A DNA stretch of 64,000 bases from Argyresthia goedartella (taxonomy: Eukaryota > Arthropoda > Insecta > Lepidoptera > Argyresthiidae). Position 1 is the first letter of the stretch, and each line of letters opens with the position of its first letter. A program made the translations under genes and the position numbers. Under the pieces are notes generated by a model. The model had not been told where the DNA came from, did no database searches, and worked only from the letters and a program-made list of their open reading frames with translations. Shown one piece after another: positions 21,201-31,850 of the stretch. The DNA lies in the NCBI GenBank assembly GCA_949825045.1, contig OX463809.1, positions 3,065,501 through 3,129,500 of the forward strand. The letters are read 5' to 3'.

Positions 21201-21920
21201 AAGATTACCGCCAAATCATCTCTCATTGTACTTACTAGAAAGAGCCCAAAGGGCGGACCCTAAGGTTTGCCTACGGACGGAAGCATAGAAGGTTTCCTAA
21301 TTCAGATGTATATCAGGAGGTGCAAGTTCTGAGCGTACGCAGACTTTATTAGTTGAGAGCAGTTATCCATACTCATAAGCAAGTTTTAAACTTACAATTT
21401 TTTTCCGATTTAGCTAAAAAAAAATTTTAAGATCCATGCACCCGACATTCAATACAGGATTTGCCCGCCATTGTTCTCATTCTCTCTCATAGACCAATTA
21501 ACATTTACATATCCATATACCGACATCCTTCCTTACACATATCGTCGCCTCAGTTCGACAGGGTTCTATAGGTATGGGACGATAACTGTTGCGCTAGATC
21601 GATTTTAAACTTTGACAGGCTGATATCGGCGTTTCGCTATGATTTGCTTCATGATTTTAATTTTACCATATTATCATATAATGATTAATATAAAAACTAT
21701 ATAAAATCATGCATAACATTACTTTTACATATAATTACAAATCAGTTGGAACCTTTTTGAATTAGAAATACCTCAAAAATTAAAACTTCTTAGTCTTAAC
21801 TGACAAATTGCCATAGTGAAATTACAGTAAATCAGTAGATCAAGATATTTATGTTAGTAAATTGAGTATGGGGATATTTTATAAACTCAGAATTGGTCAT
21901 GATGAAGTAAAAAAATAAAA
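21201..21920. other. Intergenic, AT-rich, nothing recognised
   Basis: No gene or clear repeat is visible. CCCTGTTGAAC near 21555 is repeated inverted near 22398 (CCTGTTGAACTGAGGTGACGATATGT versus CATATCGTCGCCTCAGTTCG), a short inverted pair around the 21.9 kb repeat. Confidence 0.4.
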
Positions 21921-22290
21921 GAAAACCGGCCAAGTGCGAGTCGCAATGGCGCACGAAGCGTTCCGTATCTACATATAAAAACGGCAAAAAAATCATGTCT
22001 GTTATATAGGTTTATATTAAATATTTGTTTTATTTTATTTTAATTATCTATTTTTAAAGTGAATATTTAACCAAATATTCTTTGCATCTGTCAAGCGTCT
22101 ACCTGTTGCCGTTATCAATATCGAGCAATAACGAGCAAAAAACGTTTGTTGTATGGAAGCCCCCGATATTTATTTTATCCTGTTTTTTTATTATTTATTG
22201 GTATAGCGGCTACAGAAATAAATCATCTGTGAAAATTTCAACGGTCTAACAATCACAGTTCATGAGATACTACAGTCCAGCCTGGTGACA
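21921..22290 (+). repeat. CCAAGTGCGAGT repeat, 3'-incomplete copy
   Basis: It begins AAAACCGGCCAAGTGCGAGT and GCGCACGAAGCGTTCCGTA, continues through TTTATTTTATCCTGTTTTTT and GTGAAAATTTCAACGGTCT, and ends after CAGCCTGGTGACATC. Confidence 0.75.
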
Positions 22291-22429
22291 TCAATCTTGC
22301 GAACCATACACAATTTTTGATGTAATATAGAACCTTGAGGGACGGGCTATGATTGATAAAAAGAAAAATATAAAATCTTGAAATGCTAGATAGAACCCTG
22401 TTGAACTGAGGTGACGATATGTACATACA

Positions 22430-22600
22430 CGGACCTTCATAACGTTATAAAATATAACGCTAAATATAGCGCAAAATATAACGAATTGATTCGTTTCGTT
22501 ATTGTAGCGCTATATTATATATAACGTTATGATAACAAAACTGTAGGAGAAACAACGAAATCAAAATAACGTTATGAATAAAGTTATTGCGCTTTTGCCG
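22430..22600. repeat. AACGTTAT-rich palindromic element, left of element A1
   Basis: Multiple ATAACGTTAT and AGCGCTAT palindromes lie in 170 bp. Similar sequence resumes at 29788 directly after the 3' end of element A1, consistent with A1 having inserted into such an element. Confidence 0.55.
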
Positions 22601-22707
22601 TACGCTATGTCTGCTGTGTGTTGTTTAGGTACCTACACTATACACACACGCGCGCAATGCGTAAAAAAGATGGACCATGGCGAAGGAGCGTGGGCGTGAA
22701 AGAGATG

Positions 22708-24366
22708 TCCTTTAACATAAATAATTACAAAATTGTCAGTTGTTACAATAGAAAGACTGCTGATAGAGGTGGTTCTTTAATCTTAGTGAAAAATAATATA
22801 AAGGTGAAACAACGGAAAGATATTCTTGCGCTTACTGTTGAAAGACAAATAGAGGTATCCTGTGTTGAGTTAGATAGCCATATTATTGTTTGTGTCTACA
22901 GACCACCGAGGGATGAAAAAGGCCATGGCAATTTCGAAATATTTGAGAAAATTATGGAGGAAGCCCTCATTAAACTTTGTAATAACAGAAAAAAGTTAAT
23001 TATTTGTGGCGATCTTAATGTAGATCTGCTTGTAGATGCAACACTGAAGCGACGATTAATAACTCTGTTCAAATCATTTAATTTATGTCATGTATTTCTA
23101 GAGCCGACTAGAATTACACTTACCAGCCAAACTTGCTTAGATAACGTTTTTTGTGACTGTGCATTCACAAGTAAAAGTGTAATTAACTGCTTACCCTCCG
23201 ATCACAGTGGTCAAACAGTTTCATTCCCAATAACTATTAAGGATAAGACTGGTCCATCATTTTATAGGCCTATTACATCCCATAGACTAGAGACATATAC
23301 GAAAAACTTAGATATAAATTTGCCAGTACCGGATTTTAATGAACAGAACCCAAACAAAATCTACTCAGACTTCTTCAACATTATTCAGACAGAATTCAAT
23401 AAAGTTTTCAAATTAAAGAAAGTCAGTGACTACAACGGTAAATCTAAATTTAATGACTGGGCAACGTTTGGAATTCGTAAAAGAAGAGTTATCTTGTATG
23501 ACCTTTATGATCAAAAAACCTATAACTTTGATCGAAAATTTCATGACTATGTTAAAAAATATTCCAAAACTTTCAAGTTGGTTTGTAGAACTGCAAAAAC
23601 TTTACACATTAATAGAAAAATTCACAATTCAAATAATAGAATGAAAACAGTTTGGCAAATAATAAACCGCGAAACTGGCAAAGTTATACCAAGGGAGAGT
23701 GATTTCTGCCTAAAGATAGGTGATGATGTTGTTAAATCCAACGCTGATGTTGCTCGAGCTTTTGAAACATTCTTCACCAATGTACCCGTACTCACAACGG
23801 ACCGTCTAAATTCATCTCCATTTGAAGCAGAGACTTTATTAAAAAAATAACACTAGCGTCAGTAATGTATATTTAAAATTTCATCATGTATATCCCCAGG
23901 ACATTGTCAAAACGTTTAAATTACTTAACTTAAAAAATACGGAAGACCTGTGGGGTATATCAGTCAAAGTCATTGGTTCAGTAATTCTAGTTATAGCCCC
24001 ACACTTAGCTTATATATTCAATAAATGTGTTGACGATGGGGCTTTTCCAGACCTCATGAAACACAGTAAACTTATACCGCTGTTCAAATCGGGAGATAAG
24101 GGCGATCCTTCAAATTTCAGACCAATATCTGTTCTTCCAACACTAAGTAAAATATTTGAAAAGATTATACTCAATCAAATGCTCTCACACTTCAACCGTA
24201 CAAAACAACTCCACGCTAAACAATATGGTTTCACTAGGGGTAAATCGACTACGGATGCAGGTATTACCCTTGTATCTCATATTTATTCTGCATGGGAGGC
24301 CGCACAGGATGCTATCGGAGTTTTTTGCGACCTGTTGAAGGCGTTTGATTGTGTTGATCATAATAC
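22708..24366 (+). pseudogene. Element A1 ORF2, endonuclease and first half of reverse transcriptase
   Basis: The frame from 22708 (MSFNINNYK) gives RPPRDEKG, CGDLNVDLL and LPSDHSGQ, i.e. the GD and SDH catalytic motifs of APE-type endonucleases, then a long linker ending LLKK at a TAA (23850). Copy A3 has one A fewer in this A-run and reads on, so a one-base slip ended the frame. The downstream frame (24056-24366) carries SNFRPISVLPTLSKIFEKI, QYGFTRGKSTTDAG and VFCDLLKAFDCVDHN, i.e. RT motif A, and is then cut by element B. Confidence 0.85.
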
Positions 24367-25317
24367 CTAGAACCTAGGTGCCTAGAACCAATTGAGCGAA
24401 AGTTAAGTGAGCTAGAAGCTACTATCGTGCGCCTAGGAGAAGAGAAAGAAGCCAAACAAAGTGATCCAAAGCAGAATACAACGGCCGCCATCACTCCCCG
24501 GCTGCCGCAAAACACCGCGGCACAAAAGAAGCCAATTACGAAAGAGATTACAAGACGAGTTTCAACATCTGGCCGAGTTGGAGCGACAGGCCCAATCACA
24601 GCTCGTGCCGAGACTCGCAACAAGCTGGCTCTGAACCAATCAGCAGCGCCCGCTGAACATAATGAGACTACGCCAACGACGCTTGCGACTGCGCTGCCGG
24701 CGCAAAATGAAATCAAGGAGGTGACGATCGATATTGTTCAGATTCCACCTCACGAAACTTTGATTCCAGGAGATCTTGAAGTTAAAACAAATGACGACAG
24801 TAACTGGCAAGTTGTACCAAAACGTGGACGGCGACGACGGAACACAAGAACCAATGTAATATGTGGTACAGGTGTGGATGACCCATACTTACAAACAGTG
24901 GAGCGGGCGAAGAAAATCCACGCATGCTTCTTACGCCCAGAAGTTACAGCAGAAAGCATGCTAGCATATATGGAAAAGAAGAAACAATCAGGAAAGTATA
25001 GAGTAGAAAAACTCGAGCTCAAGCACACGCACTACGCTTCATTTGCCATCTTCGTCCCAACAAGTCTGTTTGATTTCTTCATGACACCGGCCAATTGGCC
25101 TCCGGGGACTGAAATCACAGAGTGGTTTCGCCCCAGCACACGGCGAGCGGCGCGTTCGTCACCTGACTCCAGCAGCACCGGGCGAGCTGCGCGCGGCGCG
25201 CGAGACAGCGGCCACGGCGCAGCATACCGCGCCCGCGGCACCGGCGCCGACACCCGCGGCGGCCCCTCAAGCTCCGCCCCTCCCACAAGTGCAGAGAACC
25301 ACCAACACAGTAAATAG
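24367..25317 (+). CDS. Element B ORF1 (5'-truncated), nucleic-acid-binding protein
   Basis: The frame is open from near the insertion junction (coiled-coil-like LSELEATIVRLGEEKE) to TAG at 25315-25317. It reads through a basic, polar middle (ENTAAQKKPITKEITRRVS) to an ordered C-terminal half, WQVVPKRGRRRRN, VERAKKIHACFLRPEVTAE and FDFFMTPANWPPGTEITEWF, typical of the C-terminal region of insect non-LTR ORF1 proteins. The tail after EWF is Arg/Ser/Gly-rich and overlaps the ORF2 frame. The N-terminus, which in element C is a PHD finger, is lost through truncation. In non-LTR elements this protein binds the element RNA. Confidence 0.75.
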   Translation, partial: LEPRCLEPIERKLSELEATIVRLGEEKEAKQSDPKQNTTAAITPRLPQNTAAQKKPITKEITRRVSTSGRVGATGPITARAETRNKLALNQSAAPAEHNETTPTTLATALPAQNEIKEVTIDIVQIPPHETLIPGDLEVKTNDDSNWQVVPKRGRRRRNTRTNVICGTGVDDPYLQTVERAKKIHACFLRPEVTAESMLAYMEKKKQSGKYRVEKLELKHTHYASFAIFVPTSLFDFFMTPANWPPGTEITEWFRPSTRRAARSSPDSSSTGRAARGARDSGHGAAYRARGTGADTRGGPSSSAPPTSAENHQHSK

Positions 25318-28189
25318 ACTAAATACTATTACCATAGCCCTACAAAATGTGCAGTCCCTAAACAATAAAACAAGAAATATAGAATTGCTGACACAAGATG
25401 AGCTGAAATGTGATGTTTTTGCCGTAAACGAACACTGGTTAAAGAGCGATCAACTAAAATATATTAATATCACTAATTTTAATTTGGTCTCAAGCTCCTG
25501 TCGAGCTAACTTCGAACATGGTGGCTCATGTTTATTCATAAATAACAAGACCAAAGCAATTGAATACCCCGACCTATGTAAACTATCCGTTGAGCTGTAT
25601 TGTGAAATATCGGCAATTAAATTAATAGACTATGATTTACTTATAGTATGTTTTTATCGGACGAACGCAATCAAAGCATCTGACTTCATAACTGTACTGG
25701 ACAAACTTCTCGGTAAGATTAACGATACTGGCCTCGAGTGCATACTTGTAGGTGACGCGAATATTGACACATTAGTTAGTAGTTCTGAAAATAAAGAGCT
25801 CAGTGACACACTCGCATCACATGGTTTCAGGAACTTGGTAGACTTCCCTACGCGAATAACATCAACATCGGCGACATCACTCGATCACGCGTACACCAAC
25901 ACTGGGGACCGGTTCAGGCCGGCCGCGAGACCGCTCACCACCAACCTGAGTGACCACCTCGGCGTCCGCGCGGAGCTGGTATGCGGGGAGCGCCCCCCGC
26001 TGCCGCCCGCCACCCGCCTCGTTCGAGACTACACACGACAATCGAGAACACAATTTGCGCAGGCTATAGATAGTGTGGATTGGGAGGATCTGTTTTGTAG
26101 CAAAACAACTACAGAAGAGATTGCCCAAGCTATAATAAATGTTATTGTGTGTAAAGCACAAATATGCTTTCCTTTAAAACACAAGCCAAATGTCAACAAA
26201 GAAAACTCATGGCTCACTGAGGAAACACTCTGTCTCAAGTCCTTGGTGTTCGATCTAATTGAGTTACAAACTTTTTATCCAAACGATACAATTATTAGTG
26301 ACAAAGTTAAACAGATGACTGAGAACCTCAATAGCAAACTTTACTCGCACAGACTTCAGCATTTTTCCTCTTTAATCAATTATAGTGACAATCCTATCAA
26401 AACAATGTGGAAGATAGTGGGCACCGAAACTTGTAAAAGCAAGAAATCGAGTGTTGACTATACGGAACTCATCAAACACCCGACTGGGATAGTCTTTCCA
26501 TCTAAAAAAGAAATTGTCGACCATCTCAACTCACAGTTTGTGAATGCAGCTCGCCTGTGCGGAGCTCCGCCAGCCAACCTGTGCGCCGCGCGAGCGGCGC
26601 TAGTAGCTGCGCGCGCGCCGAGTGACTCATCGCTGCGACTCCGCCCGTTCACACCAGCGGAAGTCTACACTATTATTATAAAGCGAGTGGCAAATAAGCC
26701 TACAAAAGACATCTATGACATTTCCATCAATCTTGTCCACAGTATAGCACGCAACATATGCATGCCACTCTGCGTTATGTTCAATAAATGTATTAAAGGT
26801 GGCATATATCCTAGATGTCTAAAACAAATTAAAGTTAGTCCACTGTATAAGGGCAAAGGAAGTAAAGACGACTCCAGCAACTACCGCCCTATCTCAATCA
26901 TACCGGCGATAGCAAAAGTACTGGAGAACGGTATCAGTTCCCGTTTAACTAGCTTCCTCGATAGCACCTCCGCTTTCACTGACCGGCAGTACGCGTACCG
27001 CGAGGGCCGCTCCACCACCCAGCTGGCACGGGAGGTAGTGCGCCGAGTGCTTGATGCTCGTGAGCGACAACAGGCTGTTGCCGTTCTCTTCTGCGACCTC
27101 TCGAAGGCATTCGATGTCGCAGATCATAACGTACTACATATGAAGCTTCAGCACTATGGCATCACTGGGCCAGCATTGTCGCTACTTACGAGTTTCATGC
27201 AAGAAAGAATGCAGTTCGTAGTGGGTGCAGCAGGCGCTGCAAAGTCAGACGGACTCTCGGCAGACATGGGCGTACCACAGGGCTCTTCATTATCAAATAT
27301 TGCTTTTTCTTTACTCCTAAACGATCTTCCAAGTGTGCTTAGGGAGGGGGAGATTTTCTTATTTGCCGATGACGTAGCTGCAGTAGTAACTGCTCCGACA
27401 CTGGCATTACTGGAGACGAAGCTTAATGCAACCGCCTACCGCATGTGCCTTTGGTTCCGCCATAATGGTCTGCTACTGAATAAAACAAAGACACAATTCG
27501 TTCAGTTTGATCTATCTGGGCGTAGAAGACCTAAATTAGCAGTCGTCGTGGACGGATCTCAAATTGAGCAAGCCCACACTGCAGCGTTTCTGGGCTTTCA
27601 GGTGGATCAGGCGTTAACCTGGGACGCGCACATAAATAATTTATGCAGCAGACTGGCGAGCGCATGTTTCGCCTTAAGTCGGCTCTCATCAACACTCCCT
27701 GCAGAGTCGCTGCGGACGTGCTACTTCGCGTCGGTGCACTCGCTGCTGCAGTACGGCGTGGAGCTGTGGGGGCGCGCGGCGCAGTGGCACCGCGTGTTTG
27801 TCCTGCAGAAGCGCGCCGTGCGGTTGCTGGCGCGGGTACCGACTGACGAGTCAGCCAGACCGCACTTTAAACAACTTAAGATTCTCACACTGCCTAGCCT
27901 ACTCATTCTCCAAGTGGCCACGTATGTGCGAGAGAATATTCACCTATACAAACGACTTGGAGAAAGGCATAGGTACGAAACGCGCAACTCCAACAAATTA
28001 GCTACAATCGCGCACAAACTGGAAAAAACTAGAAAAACAATCCACGCTATGGGTCCGGCAGTGTACAACAAGCTACCTGGAGCTATCACTGATGCTCCGA
28101 GTGTGTCCATCTTTAAATGTAAATTAAGAACATGGCTTATTGAGAAGTCCCTGTACAGCTATGATGAGTTTTTAGCATTAGGTATGTAA
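25289..28189 (+). CDS. Element B ORF2, endonuclease and reverse transcriptase
   Basis: An undisrupted frame encodes about 966 residues from the GTG at 25289. An APE-type endonuclease occupies about 10-230 (VGDANIDT, D156; LSDH, D222/H223) and reverse transcriptase about 480-800 (FCDLSKAFD, D603; MGVPQGSSLSN; LFADDVAAV, D694/D695), followed by the usual thumb and C-terminal region. All catalytic acids visible for both domains are present. The frame is +1 relative to ORF1, the two overlap, and no ATG occurs in ORF2 until roughly residue 340, past the endonuclease. Translation must therefore come from ORF1 by frameshift or reinitiation, or from a non-ATG start. Confidence 0.9.
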   Translation: MQRTTNTVNRLNTITIALQNVQSLNNKTRNIELLTQDELKCDVFAVNEHWLKSDQLKYINITNFNLVSSSCRANFEHGGSCLFINNKTKAIEYPDLCKLSVELYCEISAIKLIDYDLLIVCFYRTNAIKASDFITVLDKLLGKINDTGLECILVGDANIDTLVSSSENKELSDTLASHGFRNLVDFPTRITSTSATSLDHAYTNTGDRFRPAARPLTTNLSDHLGVRAELVCGERPPLPPATRLVRDYTRQSRTQFAQAIDSVDWEDLFCSKTTTEEIAQAIINVIVCKAQICFPLKHKPNVNKENSWLTEETLCLKSLVFDLIELQTFYPNDTIISDKVKQMTENLNSKLYSHRLQHFSSLINYSDNPIKTMWKIVGTETCKSKKSSVDYTELIKHPTGIVFPSKKEIVDHLNSQFVNAARLCGAPPANLCAARAALVAARAPSDSSLRLRPFTPAEVYTIIIKRVANKPTKDIYDISINLVHSIARNICMPLCVMFNKCIKGGIYPRCLKQIKVSPLYKGKGSKDDSSNYRPISIIPAIAKVLENGISSRLTSFLDSTSAFTDRQYAYREGRSTTQLAREVVRRVLDARERQQAVAVLFCDLSKAFDVADHNVLHMKLQHYGITGPALSLLTSFMQERMQFVVGAAGAAKSDGLSADMGVPQGSSLSNIAFSLLLNDLPSVLREGEIFLFADDVAAVVTAPTLALLETKLNATAYRMCLWFRHNGLLLNKTKTQFVQFDLSGRRRPKLAVVVDGSQIEQAHTAAFLGFQVDQALTWDAHINNLCSRLASACFALSRLSSTLPAESLRTCYFASVHSLLQYGVELWGRAAQWHRVFVLQKRAVRLLARVPTDESARPHFKQLKILTLPSLLILQVATYVRENIHLYKRLGERHRYETRNSNKLATIAHKLEKTRKTIHAMGPAVYNKLPGAITDAPSVSIFKCKLRTWLIEKSLYSYDEFLALGM

Positions 28190-28476
28190 CTAGTGAACTA
28201 GTCACATAATTTGACATTATAATTTACAATTACCATTGACATTATTATTTACAGTTTGATTATTTAATTATTTTTTTCTGTAACATATACTGACTTATTT
28301 AATTTACTGCGTGTAAGTTATTTTAAAATTGTTAGCAATTGCTTATTATAGTATAGACATGAGTAATATTAACATCCCTATGTACTAATTTATACTAGGT
28401 ACATAACATTGAATTATGATTCATGTCATGACGTGTAATGAATATTATCAATAAATGATGTCTATGTCTATGTCTA
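28190..28476 (+). other. Element B 3' UTR and short-repeat tail
   Basis: It is AT-rich and noncoding, and ends in ATGTCT repeats (28457-28475). Confidence 0.7.
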
Positions 28477-29529
28477 CGCTATTAATTAAATTAAATCATT
28501 ACGGAGTTAGAAATAAAGCGTTGGATCTACTAAGATCATACCTAAGCAATATAATTCAAAAGGCAGAAGTTAACGGCGTAAAATCTGATGGATCGGGTGT
28601 TAAAATTGGCGTTCCACAAGGTTCCATATTAGGCCCTTTCTTATTCCTGGTATATATTAATGATCTGCCTTTCATGGTGGAGAAATTAACTGACATAGTG
28701 TTGTTTGCTGATGATACTTCAATGGTCTTCAAAATTGAAAGACAAAAAGGAGATTTTGATGATGTTAATGGTGTATTGTCTTTATTGGTTCACAGTTAAT
28801 AATTTATCGTTAAACGCTTGTAAAACCAAGAGTATCAAATTCTCACTTCCAAATGTCAGGCAAGTTGAGACCAGTTTGGTGTTAGACAACAGCACGTTAG
28901 AATTGGTAAATGATACGAAGTTTCTTGGAATAACCATTGATACCAAATTGCAGTGGGGACCCCACATAGATAAATTGGCTGGTAAATTAAGTTCTGCGGC
29001 TTACGCTGTTAGGAACATCAGACAAAGCACGGATGTGGCTACATCTAGGCTAGTATATTTTAGTTACTTTCATAGTGTGATGTCCTATGGTATCTTGTTG
29101 TGGGGGAAAGCAGCGGATATTCAAACTATTTTTATTTTACAGAAAAGAGCTATTCGAGCAATTTATAATTTAAAACGTACAGACTCCTTAAGAGAGATTT
29201 TTAAAGAAATTGACATACTAACAGTAGCTAGTCAATTTATTTTTGAAAATATAATGTATGTACGCAAGAACCTTAAAACATTTTCCAAACTTAGCGACAG
29301 CTGTAATGTTAACCTAAGAAATAATCACAGACTATGTGCGCCCCGTTTTAGACTCGCGAAGGTTAGCAATTCTTTCAAGGGTCAGTGCATTCTCTACTAC
29401 AATAAGATACCTCTGGAGATTTTGAAATTGCCATTTGAGCAATTTAAAAAGCATGTTAAAGCGACTTTGTCGAAAAAGGGATATTACAATGTTCAAGATT
29501 ACTTAAATGACAGGACTGTATGGGGTTAA
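28477..29529 (+). pseudogene. Element A1 ORF2, second half of reverse transcriptase and C-terminus
   Basis: It resumes LLIKLNHYGVRNKALDLLRS, then VKIGVPQGSILGPFLFLVY and VLFADDTSMV. Around 28788 an eight-base loss relative to A2 shifts the frame. The second frame continues from NNLSLNACKTKSIKF, through LGITIDTKLQWGPHIDKLAG and YGILLWGKAADIQTIFILQK, to a stop at 29527-29529. The FADD acids remain, but the split frame and the inserted element B make it inactive. Confidence 0.85.
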
Positions 29530-29787
29530 TCTGGCTCAACACAGACCTTGCTGTTAATAATTTTGTAATTATTTATTCCTGCTTATTAATCATAACAATA
29601 AAAATTTTCATATTTGTATTAGTTAAGCACAAACTATTTTTAAAAGAGATCTAAAAATAAATCTGTGGGAGTTTCTACGCCCTTCTTCTCCCAGTGGTCC
29701 AATGTAGAGAAGAGGCAAAAAATGACGTTTGCTAAGTATATGTAAATATCTACAGTAATAAAGTACTTTGACTATTGACTAACGTTA

Positions 29788-29960
29788 TTTTGGGCATAGC
29801 GCTAGAAAACTAAGATAATAACGTTATAGCCGTATAATCTTATGGAATTATAACGTTATAAGACGCCTTCCATAGCGCTATGATGCATAACGTTATGAGC
29901 ATAATAACGTTATATGGTTTGCATACTTATACATACATCGCAGTTGAAAGATAGGCTCCT
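29788..29960. repeat. AACGTTAT-rich palindromic element, right of element A1
   Basis: It contains ATAACGTTAT several times and AGCGCTATG. The block 29855-29950 is the inverse of 21112-21200, ending CATACATCGCAGTTG. It may be the right half of the element into which A1 inserted. Confidence 0.6.
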
Positions 29961-30385
29961 CTTGACTTATATTTTCTTTATATTTTAGGACATATTTTTA
30001 TAATAGACTGTTCTTCCGCATTTGTTTTATATAAATGATAATTTATTTAGTTTGGCTCCCACGAGACAGGCTGCTTACAGAGCCACTAGTTTTATTACTG
30101 GAAGTCCCGGCTACGATCACACAACACGAAATTAGCACCTACCCTAAAACATCTATTTTATATTTTACATCTATTCACAAATTACAATTCTCAGTTTAAG
30201 GTTGCTCTCTAGCGCCGCCGGCTGGCGTCGATTCTAGGTATTCGAGCGCTACCCACACAAAACCGGGGCGCGCCCACGCACACATACAATGGCACAACAC
30301 ATAGAGGAGTCCAGCTGGATCTTTTTAGGAGTTACCTCTCGAGTAACTTCAATGTGTAAAAATAGATGAACTTACAAGCAGCACT

Positions 30386-30650
30386 AAGCCAGTTAATTGG
30401 GTGTTCCACAGGGCAGCATCCTTGGACCCACTCTATTCCTAATCTACTTAAATGATCTTTGTCGACTGGCGTTGCCACAGGCCAGTCAGGCCAAAATCAT
30501 CGCTTACGCCGATGTAAAATCGCTTACGGTTTTACTATTCTCAGGTAGTGGATGGGATGAGGTATTTCGCAGCGCTCAACGAGGATTTGATATTGTCTCC
30601 CGCTGGTTGCATCAAAATCTTCTGACGTTTCATCAAGATGTTTGATTTCC
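30386..30650 (+). pseudogene. Isolated reverse transcriptase fragment
   Basis: It encodes LGVPQGSILGPTLFLIYLND, LCRLALPQASQAKIIAYAD and then VKSLTV, ending RWLHQNLLTF. The motif C box reads YADV where YADD is expected, so a catalytic aspartate is lost. The sequence is unlike elements A, B and C. It may belong with the fragment at 19930-20560. Confidence 0.65.
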
Positions 30651-30962
30651 ATTGGACGTTGATAACGGCTAAACTATATGGATTTTCGTAATCATTTTTC
30701 AGGACTAATGAATGAATGCCATGAACAATCATGCTAATTATCGACTCCATACACCCGTAGAAGATCTCGAAAACCCGAAAACGTACGCCCAGCAAAAACT
30801 TGGGATTTCTTTCCAACCACAAGACAAGAGCGACCAATTTCGGTTCTTGGTCCAATTTGACTAATTATGAAGTAGCTGTATGTACCAAGTTTAACCAGCC
30901 TACGATCAGCCGTTTATTTTGTTTACTGTACGCCCAGCAAGTATCTGCGTATTTCCTACATA

Positions 30963-31703
30963 CAGGGTGTCCCGTAAGTAGTGGTCCAACGTTAAAGGGA
31001 AGACAGCTTGCCTTATTTCCTAAAACCAATTTAAATATAATAAAAAAAAAACGTAGGGTTACCATGTTATTTTTTTTTACCTGGAATTTCCCATTTCGTC
31101 TTCCGTACATCGTGTTTTTTAATGCTGACGCTGCTAAGAATAACATTTCCAAGATTTTATTTTTGTAGAATAAAGCTAAATAGTTTATCAATGTAACCAA
31201 ATAACAGTTTTGTTACTATCTGTTACTAATGGCTTGGAAAAAATCTTAAACAAAAAAAATATTTGTTCCGCCTTCAGATGACAGAAATTTAAAAAAAATC
31301 TCATGCAAAAAAAATGTATGACATTGAACTGAACCATTCTTTTAAAAACTTGTACACCTACCCAGCTTTGTAAATTGGAATAAAAACTAAGTCTAGGCTT
31401 TGTCGTTACAAAGTAATTGCTATTTATCTAAAAAGTGGCGCTAATTTTAAATAATTGAATAAAAAGAAAAAATATGCGTTAAACTTATTGTAGTGTCTAA
31501 ACTGTCTGCCTATGAGCTTGAATCACTAAGATAGACACAATTTTTTATTTAGCTTTATGAATCAAGTTTCTACCGCTCAATCTACATTTAACATAAGATA
31601 CTTATTGCAGGTATGTCAATAATCCATTTCATTTTAAACAAATTAGGTCTTATTAAAAAATAAAACAGTTAAGTAAATAAAAAATTATATTGATACAACA
31701 CAA
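30963..31703 (+). repeat. Left terminal inverted repeat, about 741 bp
   Basis: It matches the reverse complement of 33595-34358. The inner limit is ATATTGATACAACACA, where the two arms diverge (CAACTG on the left, CACACA on the right). Both arms keep the poly(A)/poly(T) runs with small length changes. Confidence 0.9.
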
Positions 31704-31711
31704 CTGAACTG

Positions 31712-31850
31712 AACAACTGAACCATTCTTTTAAAAACTTGTACACCTACCCAGCTTTGTAAATTGCTATAAAAACTTAGTCTAGGCTTTGTTGTTACAAA
31801 GTTATTGCAAAATATCTGAAAAGTGGCGCTTATTTAAAAATATTAATAAT
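31712..31850 (+). repeat. Second, diverged copy of internal TIR sequence
   Basis: CTGAACCATTCTTTTAAAAA and CTTGTACACCTACCCAGCTT repeat the left-TIR segment at 31328-31450 in direct orientation, with substitutions further along (TTGTTGTTACAAAGTTATTGC against TTGTCGTTACAAAGTAATTGC). Confidence 0.85.

Larger units (their letters stand above)
24367..28476 (+). mobile_element. Non-LTR retrotransposon B, nested in A1, 5'-truncated
   Basis: It begins inside ORF1 (LEPIERKLSELEATIVRL, a leucine heptad stretch), has an open ORF2, and ends in AATAAATGATGTCTATGTCTATGTCT, a short-repeat tail rather than poly(A), as in CR1-like elements. The junctions with A1 are precise: A1 sequence stops at ATAATAC and resumes at GCTATT with at most a 2-3 base target duplication. 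A CCTAGAACC doublet lies at the 5' junction. Long undisrupted frames show it is much younger than A1. Confidence 0.85.
22690..29787 (+). mobile_element. Non-LTR retrotransposon A1, split by nested element B
   Basis: The left part 22690-24366 and right part 28477-29787 are one element: the second copy (A2, 39.4-41.0 kb) runs through the break without interruption, joining GTTGATCATAATAC directly to GCTATTAATTAA. It encodes an APE-type endonuclease and a reverse transcriptase with GVPQGS and FADD motifs. The 3' end is AATAAAGTACTTTGACT, followed by ATTGACT. The 5' end was not resolved. The clade is probably CR1/Jockey-like, which I cannot fix further. It carries frameshifts and is not functional. 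Confidence 0.85.

Noticed and set aside
24312..24716. Minus-strand frame of 134 residues
   Set aside because: It is antisense to element B ORF1 and has no domain.
22430..29960. One large DNA transposon with AACGTT terminal repeats carrying the retroelement genes
   Set aside because: The A1 and B boundaries are defined by comparison with A2 and by their own tails, so independent nested insertions explain the layout better.
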